A program made the position numbers and the translations under genes. Below, piece by piece: positions 18,064-26,262 of a DNA stretch of 63,361 nucleotides (its first letter is position 1; the number at the start of each line of letters is the position of its first letter). The stretch comes from a virus, in IMG/VR virus record IMGVR_UViG_3300047463_000230, positions 1 through 63,361 of that record; one strand, written 5' to 3'. A model generated the notes under the pieces. It was not told the DNA's origin and ran no database searches. It saw nothing but the letters and a program-made list of their open reading frames with translations.

Positions 18064-18888
18064 ATGGCAAAAGCTGCCACTGCTCGCACTGAGCACCTCC
18101 CCACCAAAACTGAATCAAAGGCCAATCTGCCCGCTACGGCGGCGGATGAGTTTGCTGGCATGCCCACTGGCCTCGAAAATGTGACAGCAAAGGATTTGGT
18201 GATTCCTCGCATCACCATCCTGCAAGCGCTGAGCCCGCAGCTGATCAAATCAAAGCCAGAGTTCATCAAAGGTGCCGCTGCTGGCATGTTCTGCGATGTT
18301 GCCACCGGCGACACCTGGGCTGACTCCCTCGACTTCCTTCCGTGCTTTTATGCCACCATCTATCTCGAATGGGCGCCACGCTCGTCGGGCAAGGGTCTCG
18401 TTGCAAATCACGGCACCAATGCTGCGATCATGAGCGACTGCACCTTTGACGACAAGCGCCGGGCTGTCCTTCCGAGTGGCAATTACATTGCTGAGACTGC
18501 AACCTACTATGGCCTCAACATGTCGGCTGGAGGCCGGCGCAGCTTCATTCCACTTTCCTCGACGCAACTCAAGGCATCGCGCAAGTGGATGACGCTGATC
18601 ACCAACCAGCGTCTCAAGCGCAGCGATGGTTCTGAATTTGTGCCGCCGCTGTTCTATCGTTGCTGGCGCGCCGAGATCACCGAGCAGAGCAACAGTGAGG
18701 GGTCATGGTTCGGCTGGAAGTTTTCGCCTGGCAACACTGTGTTGGAACTTGATCCGACCAAGGCATTGCTCGCTGATGCCCGCGACTTCTATGAGCAGGC
18801 TCGCGCTGGTTTGGTCCAGGGTGATCTTTCATCTTATGCTGAGGAAGGCGCTGCAGATCGCAGCAGCAGCGACGACAGCGCTATGTAA
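18064..18888 (+). CDS. conserved phage protein, ssDNA-binding candidate
   Basis: 274 residues from an ATG with AGGAG eight bases upstream; a TTG at 18055 is rejected. The central part (KDLVIPRITILQALSPQLIK, GDTWADSLDFLPCFYATIYL) is a pattern I associate with conserved replication-region proteins of unknown function in phages. The C-terminus is acidic and ends DRSSSDDSAM, like the tail of single-stranded DNA-binding proteins. As first rightward gene, facing the primase-helicase, an SSB role is plausible but unproven. Confidence 0.55.
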   Translation: MAKAATARTEHLPTKTESKANLPATAADEFAGMPTGLENVTAKDLVIPRITILQALSPQLIKSKPEFIKGAAAGMFCDVATGDTWADSLDFLPCFYATIYLEWAPRSSGKGLVANHGTNAAIMSDCTFDDKRRAVLPSGNYIAETATYYGLNMSAGGRRSFIPLSSTQLKASRKWMTLITNQRLKRSDGSEFVPPLFYRCWRAEITEQSNSEGSWFGWKFSPGNTVLELDPTKALLADARDFYEQARAGLVQGDLSSYAEEGAADRSSSDDSAM

Positions 18889-18895
18889 TGACACA

Positions 18896-18929
18896 TCGCC
18901 CGGCGCCTCAAAGATAAGGCGCCGGGCGA
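18896..18929 (+). terminator. strong hairpin after the SSB-candidate gene
   Basis: A perfect 13-bp stem (TCGCCCGGCGCCT with AGGCGCCGGGCGA) and 8-base loop, 8 nt after the stop. There is no T run on either side, so it is more likely a 3' stabiliser or partial terminator that lowers expression of downstream genes. Confidence 0.6.
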
Positions 18930-18957
18930 CCTCAAAATAATAAAAAGGGCTAATGCA

Positions 18958-19173
18958 ATGATGAAATATCGCATTGTTGTTGGATCGCTCGATGGCTCAG
19001 CAAAGGCCGAACAGCTTGGATCATTCGGAAACCCCATTCAGCTCAACATCTCTGATCTGCGCCGTGCTCAGTATCCAACCGAGCATGCCAATCGCCCTTA
19101 CATCTATGTCATTCCCAAAGATGGAAAACTGACGAAGTGGTATCGCAGCTATGCTGATTATTGTTTTGACTGA
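18958..19173 (+). CDS. small protein, unknown
   Basis: 71 residues (or 70 from the second ATG). It reads as one small alpha/beta domain (YRIVVGSLDGSAKAEQLGSF, ending KWYRSYADYCFD). A/T-rich codon use matches the preceding gene rather than the following cassette. Function not recognised. Confidence 0.55.
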   Translation: MMKYRIVVGSLDGSAKAEQLGSFGNPIQLNISDLRRAQYPTEHANRPYIYVIPKDGKLTKWYRSYADYCFD

Positions 19174-19190
19174 TAAAGGAGAGTGGCACA

Positions 19191-19763
19191 ATGATTATAG
19201 GGTTCACTGGGTTAGCCGGGTCGGGCAAGTCGACCGCCGCCATGCACTTGGCGTCCGCCCATAAGTTTCAGCGCCTGCGATTTGCTGGCGCCCTGAAGTT
19301 AATGCTGCACGCGATGCACTTGACGCCGGAAGAAACTGATGGTTCACTGAAAGAGGAGCCGTGCAGTTTGCTTGATGGGAAAACCCCGCGCTATGCCATG
19401 CAGACATTGGGGACGGAGTGGGGTCGCGACCTGATATCGCCGGACTTGTGGGTCAACGTCTGGCGGCGCGAGGTCGGGGCCATTTTGTTCAAGCAGCCCA
19501 AGGCCGACATTGTCGTTGACGATGTCCGGTTCGACAACGAGGTACATGCCATCCTTGAACTGGGCGGCATTATAGTCCGCATCACGCGGTATGGCGTGGC
19601 GCGGGCGTCAGGTCATGCGTCCGAGGACGTTCCGGACTTCTGCACAGCCTTTGTCATGAACACCAAGGGCACTGTCAGCGAGTTCCAGGCTGACATTGAC
19701 AGCCAGCTGGATTACTGGCGCCGTCAAGTTTTCCCATTCACCATGAATGAGACAGCACCATGA
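19191..19763 (+). CDS. deoxynucleoside monophosphate kinase
   Basis: 190 residues. P-loop GLAGSGKST at residues 6-14, a Walker B-like VDDVRFDNE (~111-119) and a HASE segment (~143) fit T4 gp1-like dNMP kinases, which phosphorylate dNMPs to dNDPs for viral DNA synthesis. It opens a GC-rich cassette of small genes; overlap of its stop region with the next ATG indicates an operon. Substrate range, including any modified nucleotide, cannot be read from sequence. Confidence 0.75.
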   Translation: MIIGFTGLAGSGKSTAAMHLASAHKFQRLRFAGALKLMLHAMHLTPEETDGSLKEEPCSLLDGKTPRYAMQTLGTEWGRDLISPDLWVNVWRREVGAILFKQPKADIVVDDVRFDNEVHAILELGGIIVRITRYGVARASGHASEDVPDFCTAFVMNTKGTVSEFQADIDSQLDYWRRQVFPFTMNETAP

Positions 19764-20050
19764 AAAAGGCAATTAAGGTCGACGCCAAGGCGGCGCTTCG
19801 GCAGGCCAAAATGCGCCGGGACACGGTAAGCGCAACGCAACGCCTTGTCCGCATGACCGTCGCGGACGCCATTGACGCGGAGCGCCGCAAGGTGCTCACC
19901 ATCTTACAGACCGGCGTGAAGGCGGCGAAAGCCAGACGGAAGGCTAAGAAGATCACCAAGGGTGAATACGCCGGTAGCATGGCCGCCTTAGCCTTTGTGG
20001 CGGTGTGCCTAACGGACACCGGCTACGAAATGGAAACCGACGAGGACTAA
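19760..20050 (+). CDS. small basic protein, unknown
   Basis: 96 residues; the ATG overlaps the kinase stop as ATGA. A Lys/Arg/Ala-rich helical body (RQAKMRRDTVSATQRLV, KAAKARRKAKKITKG), then a short hydrophobic stretch and an acidic end (METDED). Could bind nucleic acid. No family recognised. Confidence 0.55.
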   Translation: MKKAIKVDAKAALRQAKMRRDTVSATQRLVRMTVADAIDAERRKVLTILQTGVKAAKARRKAKKITKGEYAGSMAALAFVAVCLTDTGYEMETDED

Positions 20051-20065
20051 CGAAAGGGATCACCC

Positions 20066-20458
20066 ATGGCTGACGTTTACACTGTCGTTTTACAGACCAC
20101 TGCAAAGAACATGCCGACCATCCTGAAAACGGTGAACGGGGTGGCGACTTTGGTGTCTGTCACGGCGACCATCAAGGAGACTGATGGCGAACCCGCCAAG
20201 CGCCGCAACGGCGGCTATGTCGGGGGCAGGGCCAACAAGGGCATTAGGGGAGAAGACCTTGTGCTCGAAGTACTGTCGGCGGCGAACCGGGTCGTTACCT
20301 ACCATGAAATGACGGAGCGCTTTGCGGCCAGGGGCTTCGCGGGCAACAGCGTGTCCGCGACACTGTCAAGGATGGTGCAGGACGGTCGGGTGCGCCGGGT
20401 TGGGTCAGAGCGCTATGCGTTGCCGGGCACTGTCGTCAAGCTGGGAGACTTGAAATGA
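20066..20458 (+). CDS. small protein with C-terminal winged-helix-like domain
   Basis: 130 residues. Residues ~65-125 (DLVLEVLSAANRVVTYHEMT, SVSATLSRMVQDGRVRRVGS) match the pattern of a winged helix with a Leu/Ser recognition helix and a beta wing ending in RYALPG. The N-terminal ~60 residues are unrelated. Probably DNA-binding; target unknown. An AAAGGG site precedes the ATG. Confidence 0.55.
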   Translation: MADVYTVVLQTTAKNMPTILKTVNGVATLVSVTATIKETDGEPAKRRNGGYVGGRANKGIRGEDLVLEVLSAANRVVTYHEMTERFAARGFAGNSVSATLSRMVQDGRVRRVGSERYALPGTVVKLGDLK

Positions 20459-20988
20459 ATGAGCTCAAGGACAAGCTGGAAGCTGTATTGGCGACGGGCA
20501 TCAACGATGCCACCCTGGCGACGGTCAGGAAACAAGTCGATAATATTTGTGACGACTTGGCAGGGGACGTACTGGGCAAACTTAAGGAGGAACTAGCATA
20601 CTGGCTGTCCGACTGGGTCGGCGAAATGGCGACCAAGGTTGTCAAGGCCATTTTGGATGGTGACGAAGACGCCATGCGCGGTTACCTCGGATGCAAGGAG
20701 GGTTCCTTTTATACGGGACGCACGACCGGCTATTGCTCCAACCCAAGCACGCTGCACCAAGTCAGCGGCGACGGCACGCTGTTTGAACACGGGGCGCTGG
20801 CACTGCGCAAAAAGATCGTAGATGCATATCGCGACCTGCTAGTTGACCAGCGCATCCTTGACTTGGAGGACCAAGTCAAGTCGCTGGTCGGGCAGGTCAA
20901 CAGGCTGACGTATAAAAATTGTCAGCTTAAGCAGGACGCCCGCGACCGTGCCAGCCGCTTTGCACCGGGAGGGTACTCCGATGACTGA
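20455..20988 (+). CDS. unknown protein with C-terminal coiled coil
   Basis: 177 residues, ATGA overlap with the previous gene. Helical throughout. Residues ~130-165 (DLEDQVKSLVGQVNRLTYKN) form a heptad-like coiled coil, suggesting an oligomer. The middle (LGCKEGSFYTGRTTGYCSN) has two Cys. No function assigned. Confidence 0.5.
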   Translation: MNELKDKLEAVLATGINDATLATVRKQVDNICDDLAGDVLGKLKEELAYWLSDWVGEMATKVVKAILDGDEDAMRGYLGCKEGSFYTGRTTGYCSNPSTLHQVSGDGTLFEHGALALRKKIVDAYRDLLVDQRILDLEDQVKSLVGQVNRLTYKNCQLKQDARDRASRFAPGGYSDD

Positions 20989-21217
20989 TATGAGCGACGA
21001 TGTAAGGACACTGATGGCAAAGAGTGCAGAGCTGGCTACGCTGATTGAGTGCGGTCGCATCGTCAAGATGCTCAACCTTCAACGCCAGGGGGCGCCGGGG
21101 GCCATGCCACGGCTGACGCAGCACTTGGCAATGCTTCCGGTGTCGACGCGTAATGCCGTGACAGCGGCGCTCAACACTATTGTGATCGATATTCTGGAAG
21201 GGGGCGGTCATGGTTGA
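20981..21217 (+). CDS. small helical protein, unknown (paralog of next gene)
   Basis: 78 residues from the ATG at 20981, overlapping the previous gene. Its C-terminal half (STRNAVTAALNTIVIDILEG) resembles the same part of the next gene (TDAEDQAISAMLNHILKEIE) in spacing and pattern, suggesting a tandem duplication. Function unknown. Confidence 0.5.
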   Translation: MTDMSDDVRTLMAKSAELATLIECGRIVKMLNLQRQGAPGAMPRLTQHLAMLPVSTRNAVTAALNTIVIDILEGGGHG

Positions 21218-21431
21218 CATCAAACTTCGCGACTTGGAAAAAGTCATGCACCACGCTGGCGCACTTATGGACATGGGCGCGGAAATAGAGCGGGCAAGGT
21301 GCAAGCTCATTGTTGACCAGTGGTGCAGTCAAACGTTCCGCATGTCACAGCTCCCCCAGCTAACAGACGCGGAGGATCAGGCCATCAGCGCCATGCTCAA
21401 CCACATCCTAAAGGAGATCGAAAATGATTGA
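21210..21431 (+). CDS. small helical protein, unknown (paralog of preceding gene)
   Basis: 73 residues, overlapping both neighbours. An all-helical pattern with a first helix (KLRDLEKVMHHAGALMDMGA) and a last helix ending ILKEIEND. Likely a diverged duplicate of the 20981-21217 product. Confidence 0.5.
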   Translation: MVDIKLRDLEKVMHHAGALMDMGAEIERARCKLIVDQWCSQTFRMSQLPQLTDAEDQAISAMLNHILKEIEND

Positions 21432-21786
21432 TTGGGATAAGCCACTGGTCACGCGTGACGGACGCAAGGCCACGGTTATCAGCATGACGCGCAAGACACC
21501 CGACAACCAGTACCCTATTGTTGCACTTGTCGAACGCGATGAGCACATTGACGACGTGTTCAGTTTCACAGCCGAAGGACGCTATGTGAGCAGTGGCTGC
21601 CATGATCTCGACCTTGTCAATGTGCCAACCGAGCGCACGGTGTTGTGGATCAACTTGTACCTTGCGCAGGGATGCGCCGCCGGTTATCGCTCCGGCGGTA
21701 GCTGCTATAAAACGGAGGCGGAAGCAAGGAATGCCGCAGGTGGCTCTGGTCACTTTGGCACCTTTCCCATCACATTTAAGGAGTGA
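21424..21786 (+). CDS. unknown protein, tandem paralog 1
   Basis: 120 residues. It starts MIDWDKPLVTRDGRKATVIS, nearly the same as the next gene (IDWSKPIQTRAGRPARVIC), and both share a VNVP segment near residue 66 and a later aromatic strand (LWINLYLAQ versus YWTNIYQTS). Repeated beta-strand pattern, no enzyme motif. Confidence 0.55.
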   Translation: MIDWDKPLVTRDGRKATVISMTRKTPDNQYPIVALVERDEHIDDVFSFTAEGRYVSSGCHDLDLVNVPTERTVLWINLYLAQGCAAGYRSGGSCYKTEAEARNAAGGSGHFGTFPITFKE

Positions 21787-21791
21787 CTGAC

Positions 21792-22166
21792 ATGAGCATC
21801 GATTGGAGCAAGCCAATACAAACACGCGCCGGGCGGCCGGCGCGGGTTATTTGTGCTGATCGCGCCGATGCACTACGCCCCGTGGTGGTGCTTATCAGAG
21901 GCGAAAGTGGCGATGAACTGGTGGCCAGCGTCACCCGCGCCGGCACCTACAGGACTACTAGTGCACCTGACGGCGCCGATATCATCAATGTGCCGGAGCC
22001 TGTGGAGTACTGGACCAACATTTATCAGACGTCAAACGGGGCTCATTTCAATAGCCCACTGTTCACCAGTGCCGCAGTAGCTGCGCAGGGGGCCGCCGCC
22101 CATAGCAGCAAGTGTCTTCGGACGCTGAAGCTGACCATTACGGGGGAGGTCTGCCATGTCGAGTGA
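21792..22166 (+). CDS. unknown protein, tandem paralog 2
   Basis: 124 residues from the ATG at 21792; a GTG at 21783 is possible. Clear paralog of the 21424-21786 product over its full length, so a tandem duplication followed by divergence. The C-terminal region (LTITGEVCHVE) differs. Function unknown. Confidence 0.55.
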   Translation: MSIDWSKPIQTRAGRPARVICADRADALRPVVVLIRGESGDELVASVTRAGTYRTTSAPDGADIINVPEPVEYWTNIYQTSNGAHFNSPLFTSAAVAAQGAAAHSSKCLRTLKLTITGEVCHVE

Positions 22167-22443
22167 ACAGAGGGTGCCACAGCCTGAGTTCTTTTACGTC
22201 TGGCATGAACACATGACGGCGCCGTCACCGTGCAAAGACCTACCGCTGGCACGGAAGCGGGTCGCAGAACTATCCAGTATGCTCCCCGGCACTGTCATTC
22301 ACTTGCTGCGTGCCACGTCCTGCGGTACGTCCCACTTGCCAAGGGACACACAACATACTGGGTGGATGGCAATGCAGGAACCCGCAGCCAGCATTGGTGG
22401 TGGCAGCCCTAACAGGGGGCCGGTTGCGCCGGGGGCGTCGTGA
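22156..22443 (+). CDS. small protein, unknown
   Basis: 95 residues with a strong GGGGAGG site. A predicted helix (CKDLPLARKRVAELSSMLPG) follows an aromatic N-terminus (FFYVWHEHM). The last ~25 residues are Gly/Pro-rich and low in structure. No family recognised. Confidence 0.45.
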   Translation: MSSEQRVPQPEFFYVWHEHMTAPSPCKDLPLARKRVAELSSMLPGTVIHLLRATSCGTSHLPRDTQHTGWMAMQEPAASIGGGSPNRGPVAPGAS

Positions 22444-22787
22444 CTGGTAGACGCCCGCCGGACTGGGCGGGTTATCACTGGGTGCACAGGCGGTCATGCC
22501 AATGCACCCAATGCCCATGGAAAGGTAACTGCAAGGGGACGGCGTGGTCGCACTGGCGCGAGGTTCCTGATACGAATGGAGGTCCACACATGACAGACCA
22601 AACAGCACAGCCGCCTATGACGGATGCGGAAGTACTGGCGGTCATCCGCATCATGATCCTAAACGGCACCTATAACCCAGTGGCCGTTGCTGCGGCCGTC
22701 TATAAGGTGCCGCTGGACCAAGTCACGCCGGGGCAGCGTCAACGGATCAGAGCGCTGGCCTTTCCTTATATGTATGGGGCACACTGA
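22440..22787 (+). CDS. small Cys-cluster protein with a possible internal start
   Basis: 115 residues from a GTG that overlaps the previous stop as GTGA. The first ~50 residues hold a CQCTQCPWKGNC cluster that could bind zinc or iron-sulfur. An in-frame ATG at 22590 has a strong GGAGG site and would give a separate 65-residue helical product (MTDAEVLAVIRIMILNGTYN), so one or both may be made. Confidence 0.45.
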   Translation: MTGRRPPDWAGYHWVHRRSCQCTQCPWKGNCKGTAWSHWREVPDTNGGPHMTDQTAQPPMTDAEVLAVIRIMILNGTYNPVAVAAAVYKVPLDQVTPGQRQRIRALAFPYMYGAH

Positions 22788-22788
22788 C

Positions 22789-23001
22789 ATGAAAGCGCAC
22801 GCAGTCGAGCTAAGCCTGGAAGAATCTGGCATTCTTTGCAACCTACTGATGTTTGCCATCGTGCCACTACAGGAAACAGTTAGAAGGGGCGAGGGGTCTT
22901 TTGCCATGGAGGTGGCGGCAGCGCAGTTAGTCCGTTATCAGACGTTGTGGGACAAATTGGCAAAGGTTAATGAGGAGCTAATGATGGAGCGTGCACCATG
23001 A
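22789..23001 (+). CDS. small helical protein, unknown
   Basis: 70 residues from the ATG at 22789. Two or three helices (VELSLEESGILCNLLMFAIV, LVRYQTLWDKLAKVNEEL). It overlaps the next ATG as ATGA. No function recognised. Confidence 0.5.
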   Translation: MKAHAVELSLEESGILCNLLMFAIVPLQETVRRGEGSFAMEVAAAQLVRYQTLWDKLAKVNEELMMERAP

Positions 23002-23687
23002 GCACTCGCAATGCCTTGTTGGCGTCGATCGAGCATTGGCGCCGTAATGCGGTGGGGCAGTTTGACGGCATAACCGGAGATAACTGCGCGCTGTGCGAGG
23101 AATTTTCGCATATGGTCGACTGCGACGGTTGCCCGGTCGCTGCTGCCGGTCACCCCGGCTGCATCACTACGCCCTACTATACGGCGCAGAGGGTTTACTA
23201 TAAGGCGGTGTCTTCCCCGGTGCTGATCAACACCACATTGGACCGAATGGTGATACGCGTTGGGGAGGAGTTTCTGGCGGCGGCCAAGGCCGAGCACGAC
23301 TTTTTGGTGTCGCTGCTGCCCAGCGTCACGGAACAAGGGGTGGCGGATGTATTTGAGCCACGCAGCATGCACCAGTGGCCAGGCGAGGGGGCTGTCGGGT
23401 TAACGCCGCGACAGGCGTTGCTGCATAGTATTGAGCACTGGCGGCGCATTGCGACGGGGTATGACAAGACACTGGGCGCTGGTGCCTGTGCTTTGTGCGG
23501 GCTGTATCAAGGACGCGCTGACAAAGGCCTTTGTGAGGGGTGCCCGGTCATGGCCAATACAGGTCTCCCCTACTGCCACGGGACGCCCTATAGAGACGCT
23601 TGGATCTGTCTGCGAAACGGTAGCTTCACTGGTGCCAAGGCTATGCACGACTTTTTGGTTGGGCTGCTGACCACAACAATGGAGTAG
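22998..23687 (+). CDS. duplicated Cys-pair domain protein, unknown
   Basis: 229 residues made of two related ~110-residue halves. Each begins with ALL.SIEHWRR (residues ~6 and ~140), then a CALC pair, then C.GCPV with a later C before .TPY. The two CxxC pairs per half suggest one zinc site each. The halves differ at many positions, so the duplication is old. Function unknown. Confidence 0.6.
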   Translation: MSTRNALLASIEHWRRNAVGQFDGITGDNCALCEEFSHMVDCDGCPVAAAGHPGCITTPYYTAQRVYYKAVSSPVLINTTLDRMVIRVGEEFLAAAKAEHDFLVSLLPSVTEQGVADVFEPRSMHQWPGEGAVGLTPRQALLHSIEHWRRIATGYDKTLGAGACALCGLYQGRADKGLCEGCPVMANTGLPYCHGTPYRDAWICLRNGSFTGAKAMHDFLVGLLTTTME

Positions 23688-23694
23688 AGGCCAC

Positions 23695-23925
23695 ATGACG
23701 ACGCATCAGGAAAGACTGGCGGCCATTGACGCGTTGCCACCTGATGTCCGTGGTTGTGTGCACGACTATGGCTATACAGTCGTGGACACTTGCCTACAGC
23801 TTGGCGTGCGCAAGCCCAAGCATATTCGCCACTTGGTCACGACTGTGATGAATGAACTATCGCCGGTCAATGGTGCGTACTCACGGCAAGGTTTTAACAA
23901 CAATCGAGGAGGCAATAATGGCTAA
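23695..23925 (+). CDS. small protein, unknown
   Basis: 76 residues. A helical body (HQERLAAIDALPPDVRGCVH, KPKHIRHLVTTVMNEL) and an Asn/Gly-rich tail (FNNNRGGNNG). It overlaps the start of the next gene by 8 nt. No family recognised. Confidence 0.5.
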   Translation: MTTHQERLAAIDALPPDVRGCVHDYGYTVVDTCLQLGVRKPKHIRHLVTTVMNELSPVNGAYSRQGFNNNRGGNNG

Positions 23926-24532
23926 AAAGGCAGCAAAAAAGCAGAAGCAAGAGGTAAGTCCTGTTGACATCGACATTGAATCAGAGCTTGGATCATTTGT
24001 ACCAGATGCAAATCAACTTTCATCAATTGAGTCAATTGTTCGTCAAGGCGCTGCTTTGATGGAGCAGATTGCCTCAGCTGAGGAATTTCTCAAACAGGCC
24101 AAAGGCGAGCTTCACTTGCTGACTACAAGGACGCTTCCGGATGCAATGGCTTCAGCAGGAACATCTGAGTTTAAGACTGAAAGCGGTCTCAAGGTGACGA
24201 TTAAGGATTTTATCTCTGGGTCGCTTCCCAAAGAAGATGATGCACGGACCGCAGCATTGACTTGGCTCGCAGAAGTTGGTGCGGGTGATATCATCAAGAA
24301 TAAGCTCAGCATTGAGTTTGAAAAGGGAGAGGACAATCTCGCTGGCGATGTCGCAGGCTATGTTGATGGTCTCGGTCTTGACTATGAACAAAAACGTGAT
24401 GTACATCCCCAGACCCTTCAATCATTCGCTCGTGAGCGAATGAAGGCTGGTGAAGATGTCCCGCTGGATATGCTTGGCCTTTATGCCGGCCGAGCTGCCA
24501 AGATTGATTTGCCAAAGAAGAAGGGAGCTTGA
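23918..24532 (+). CDS. conserved phage protein, unknown
   Basis: 204 residues from an ATG with GAGGAGG; upstream in-frame sequence is ignored. A Lys-rich N-terminus (AKKAAKKQKQ), a helical segment (IVRQGAALMEQIASAEEFLK) and a C-terminal domain (RDVHPQTLQSFARERMKAGE). This pattern recurs beside phage recombination/replication genes. It opens the A/T-rich nucleotide-metabolism block. Role unknown. Confidence 0.55.
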   Translation: MAKKAAKKQKQEVSPVDIDIESELGSFVPDANQLSSIESIVRQGAALMEQIASAEEFLKQAKGELHLLTTRTLPDAMASAGTSEFKTESGLKVTIKDFISGSLPKEDDARTAALTWLAEVGAGDIIKNKLSIEFEKGEDNLAGDVAGYVDGLGLDYEQKRDVHPQTLQSFARERMKAGEDVPLDMLGLYAGRAAKIDLPKKKGA

Positions 24533-24535
24533 CAA

Positions 24536-25489
24536 ATGTCTCGTATGATAACAATCATCGGCTCTGGAATGGCTGGCCTTCTGGCCGGCAACATGCTATC
24601 TCGAAATGCCATCAGGATCATTGAGGCACAAAAAGAGCTTCCGAACAATCACAGCGCAGTCCTTCGGTTTCGTTCATCTGTTGTCTCGGATGTTCTTGGC
24701 ATTCCATTCAAAAAAGTAAAGCTGATCAAAAGCTATCTGCCATGGAAAAATCGTGTGGCAGATAGCTTGTCATATGCTCACAAGTGCTCAGGCATTTCTC
24801 GCTCGGATCGATCGATCATTACTGAAGAATTTGCTGCCGAACGCTGGATTGCCCCTCCTGATTTGATTGAGCAGATGGCTCAGCCACTTATTGGCGCAAT
24901 TGAATTCGGAAAAACTTTTACTGATGAAAGCATCAACACAATTGATTGCTCTGATCCAATCATTTCAACAATGCCGATGCCTGTTTTGATGAAATTGCTC
25001 GGATACAAGGATGCCCCCAATTTCAATTATGTCGGCGGCGCTAATGTTCACCTTCGGATATCTGACTGTGATGCTTATGCATCGCTCTATGTTCCTGATC
25101 CACTCTACAAGTTCAATCGGGCATCGATCACAGGAGATGATCTCTGTGTTGAATATTCCTTTCCTTCCCACCTTCCTGACAATCAAATCGAGTGGCTTGA
25201 CAAAAACAAATACAGTGAAGCATATGATGCTGCACAACTGTTTGGTTTTCATCGCTCCCGCATCCAGAGCATTTCACTGAGTGCGCAGCGCTATGCCAAG
25301 ATACAGCCCATTGATGAGAATGCTCGAAAAGCATTTATCGCTTGGGCAACTGACAACTTCAACATTTTCTCGCTCGGTCGCTTCGCAACTTGGCGACCGG
25401 GCCTGCTGCTTGATGACCTCGTCCACGATGTCAGGCTTGTCCAGAAATGGATCAACTCTGACCGTTATTCAATGAAGTTCCACCGCTGA
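24536..25489 (+). CDS. FAD-dependent oxidoreductase-like protein
   Basis: 317 residues. The N-terminus ITIIGSGMAGLLAGNML is a GxGxxG dinucleotide-binding loop followed by IIEAQ, as in FAD-binding Rossmann folds. Near the C-terminus FSLGRFATWRPGLLLDDLVH resembles the second FAD-contacting segment of UDP-galactopyranose-mutase or amine-oxidase-type enzymes. Substrate unknown. It lies 12 nt upstream of thyX, and the five-gene series (FAD, ThyX, HAD, SDR, VOC-like) suggests joint action on a nucleotide. That link is inference. Confidence 0.6.
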   Translation: MSRMITIIGSGMAGLLAGNMLSRNAIRIIEAQKELPNNHSAVLRFRSSVVSDVLGIPFKKVKLIKSYLPWKNRVADSLSYAHKCSGISRSDRSIITEEFAAERWIAPPDLIEQMAQPLIGAIEFGKTFTDESINTIDCSDPIISTMPMPVLMKLLGYKDAPNFNYVGGANVHLRISDCDAYASLYVPDPLYKFNRASITGDDLCVEYSFPSHLPDNQIEWLDKNKYSEAYDAAQLFGFHRSRIQSISLSAQRYAKIQPIDENARKAFIAWATDNFNIFSLGRFATWRPGLLLDDLVHDVRLVQKWINSDRYSMKFHR

Positions 25490-25500
25490 AGGAGGCTGTT

Positions 25501-26262
25501 ATGAAAGTTACACTGCTCGACTACACCGGCGCAGGATGCCACATCGACTATGCCATCGACCTCTTGATCTTCACCAAGGGGACACGACTTCAAATGTCGC
25601 CAGCTGCTCGTGATGAAATCAGGAATTGGCCATACGACAAGAAGATTGATGAAATCAAATACATGGCCAATACCATCCCAAGCTCTTGGGAGTTTGTTGA
25701 CTACACCTTCATGATTGAAGGCGTCACCAGAGCTTTTACCCACCAGCTTGTCCGGACTCGCACTGCATCCTTTGCCCAACAAACGATGCGAGTGCTCAAT
25801 GTTGGGGATGGTCCTGGCTGGGACTATCTGACAGGTCCAACGATCGAGCATGAGCCAATTGTTGGCGCCGAAGACCCAACACTCAAGGCTGTTTATGATA
25901 ATTGCATGGAAAATATTTCCAAAACATATAATCATCTCATTGTTGCTGGGGCAGCTATTGAGGATGCGCGCGGCGTTCTCCCGACCAACATTCTCACAAA
26001 CATTGTGATGAAATGCAACATGCGCACCTTCGTCGAGATGGTCCACAAGCGCTCCTCGCCACGGACACAAGGTGAATATCGCAACGTACTTGATGCAATG
26101 AAAACTGCCGCGCTTGGTGCACACCCATGGCTCACACATTTTGTTGAGCGTACTTTTGACAAGGCAGCCAGCGACCTTGACAAGGAAATCAGCGAAATTG
26201 ATGACACAGCCAAGCGCACTAGGATGATTAAGCTTGTGGACCAGCTGAGGGCAAAGCAATGA
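25501..26262 (+). CDS. thyX: flavin-dependent thymidylate synthase ThyX, variant motif
   Basis: 253 residues. The ThyX signature region reads THQLVRTRTASFAQQTMR (~residues 81-98), where the usual RHR is RTR and the usual Ser before the last Arg region is Thr. A second conserved block (ARGVLPTNILTN, later KRSSPRTQGEYRNV) is present at ~160-200. ThyX methylates dUMP to dTMP using FAD, NADPH and methylene-tetrahydrofolate. The altered motif could mean a changed pyrimidine substrate or just divergence. Overlaps the next gene (ATGA). Confidence 0.75.
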   Translation: MKVTLLDYTGAGCHIDYAIDLLIFTKGTRLQMSPAARDEIRNWPYDKKIDEIKYMANTIPSSWEFVDYTFMIEGVTRAFTHQLVRTRTASFAQQTMRVLNVGDGPGWDYLTGPTIEHEPIVGAEDPTLKAVYDNCMENISKTYNHLIVAGAAIEDARGVLPTNILTNIVMKCNMRTFVEMVHKRSSPRTQGEYRNVLDAMKTAALGAHPWLTHFVERTFDKAASDLDKEISEIDDTAKRTRMIKLVDQLRAKQ

